The notes beneath the pieces are model-generated. The model saw nothing but the letters and a program-made list of their open reading frames with translations, ran no database searches and was not told where the DNA came from. Source: Candidatus Roizmanbacteria bacterium (GTDB taxonomy: Bacteria > Patescibacteriota > Microgenomatia > UBA1406 > GWC2-37-13). From it: DNA of 64,000 nucleotides. Within the stretch, counting starts at the first letter, position 1, and every line of letters begins with the position of its first letter. Positions 63,881 through 64,000 of this stretch are shown here, in pieces. The position numbers and the translations under genes are program-made. The stretch spans positions 88,194 through 152,193 of the forward strand of contig JAAZNM010000004.1 in the NCBI GenBank assembly GCA_012798265.1, in the 5' to 3' direction.

Positions 63881-64000
63881 ATGGACAACCTGTCATCCAA
63901 TGGGTTAAACAACCCCACCAACAACATTAACAACAACCAGAGCAGAAAGCCCCTGATAATCGCCTCGGTCATCATCGCTTTCCTGGTCATCATCCTGGCC
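63881..64000 (+). CDS. N-terminus of an anchored protein, 3' end outside window
   Basis: Forty codons are visible: a polar, asparagine-rich N-terminus (MDNLSSNGLNNPTNNINNNQ, then SRK) followed by the beginning of a membrane helix (PLIIASVIIAFLVIILA). The frame runs to the window end. It looks like a single-pass membrane protein with its main domain outside. The family cannot be told from this part. Confidence 0.65.
   Translation, partial: MDNLSSNGLNNPTNNINNNQSRKPLIIASVIIAFLVIILA

Overview
The window looks like a chromosomal segment of a Patescibacteria/CPR bacterium, most like the Microgenomates-type lineages. This rests on gene content, not on a database comparison: an archaeal-type UMP kinase, a PilM-like protein joined to a LytR_C domain, small CAP and VanZ membrane proteins, a lamin-tail surface protein, a coiled-coil C39 enzyme beside FtsEX, and a very large block of GT-C glycosyltransferases. 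UGA is a normal stop and an RF2 with the SPF motif is present, so the code is standard. Shine-Dalgarno motifs are almost absent. Many starts lie only 5-13 nt after a -10 hexamer, which points to leaderless or near-leaderless mRNAs.

Layout. 1-526: two small membrane proteins, the second like a VirB2/TrbC pilin. 528-3031: a promoter and terminator, then a UMP kinase-methyltransferase fusion and recF. About 3100-7860: an AT-rich island ending at tRNA-Ser(CGA). It holds an acetylpolyamine amidohydrolase/HDAC and GNAT pair, an HNH-type protein, an IS3-family element and remnants of three genes (HAD phosphatase, Gfo/Idh/MocA oxidoreductase, serine recombinase). 8018-10591: an ABC-2 exporter (ATPase and two permeases). 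10796-12937: a large anchored extracellular protein of unknown function, tail to tail with lexA. 23638-13602 (minus): the information operon rpoB-rpoC-rpsL-rpsG-fusA, followed by lexA with its own promoter and a likely SOS box.

24341-23738 (minus): two small membrane proteins. 28016-24386 (minus): surface genes (lamin-tail protein, VanZ, CAP, a small membrane protein, sugar nucleotidyltransferase). 31402-28153 (minus): an anchored OB-like protein, FtsE, FtsX and a secreted coiled-coil C39 enzyme, a plausible division/wall-remodelling module. 31448-36877: prfB, the PilM-LytR_C protein, and on the plus strand dnaG-rpoD. 36916-63831: a CPBP protease and then a 26-kb surface-glycan region with thirteen polytopic glycosyltransferase-like proteins, five GT2 and one GT4 transferases, a flippase and a membrane winged-helix protein.

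How it works together. The GT2 enzymes of the polyprenyl-phosphate sugar type would make lipid-linked donors, the GT-C proteins would use them outside the membrane, and the flippase would export lipid-linked intermediates. The block therefore looks like a diversified system for decorating the cell surface or secreted proteins. The main unusual features are the UMP kinase fusion, the SOS-box lexA promoter, the overlapping opposite-strand starts and stops, the symmetric divergent promoter, the promoter-terminator leaders before pyrH and rpoB, and the recombination-scarred island.
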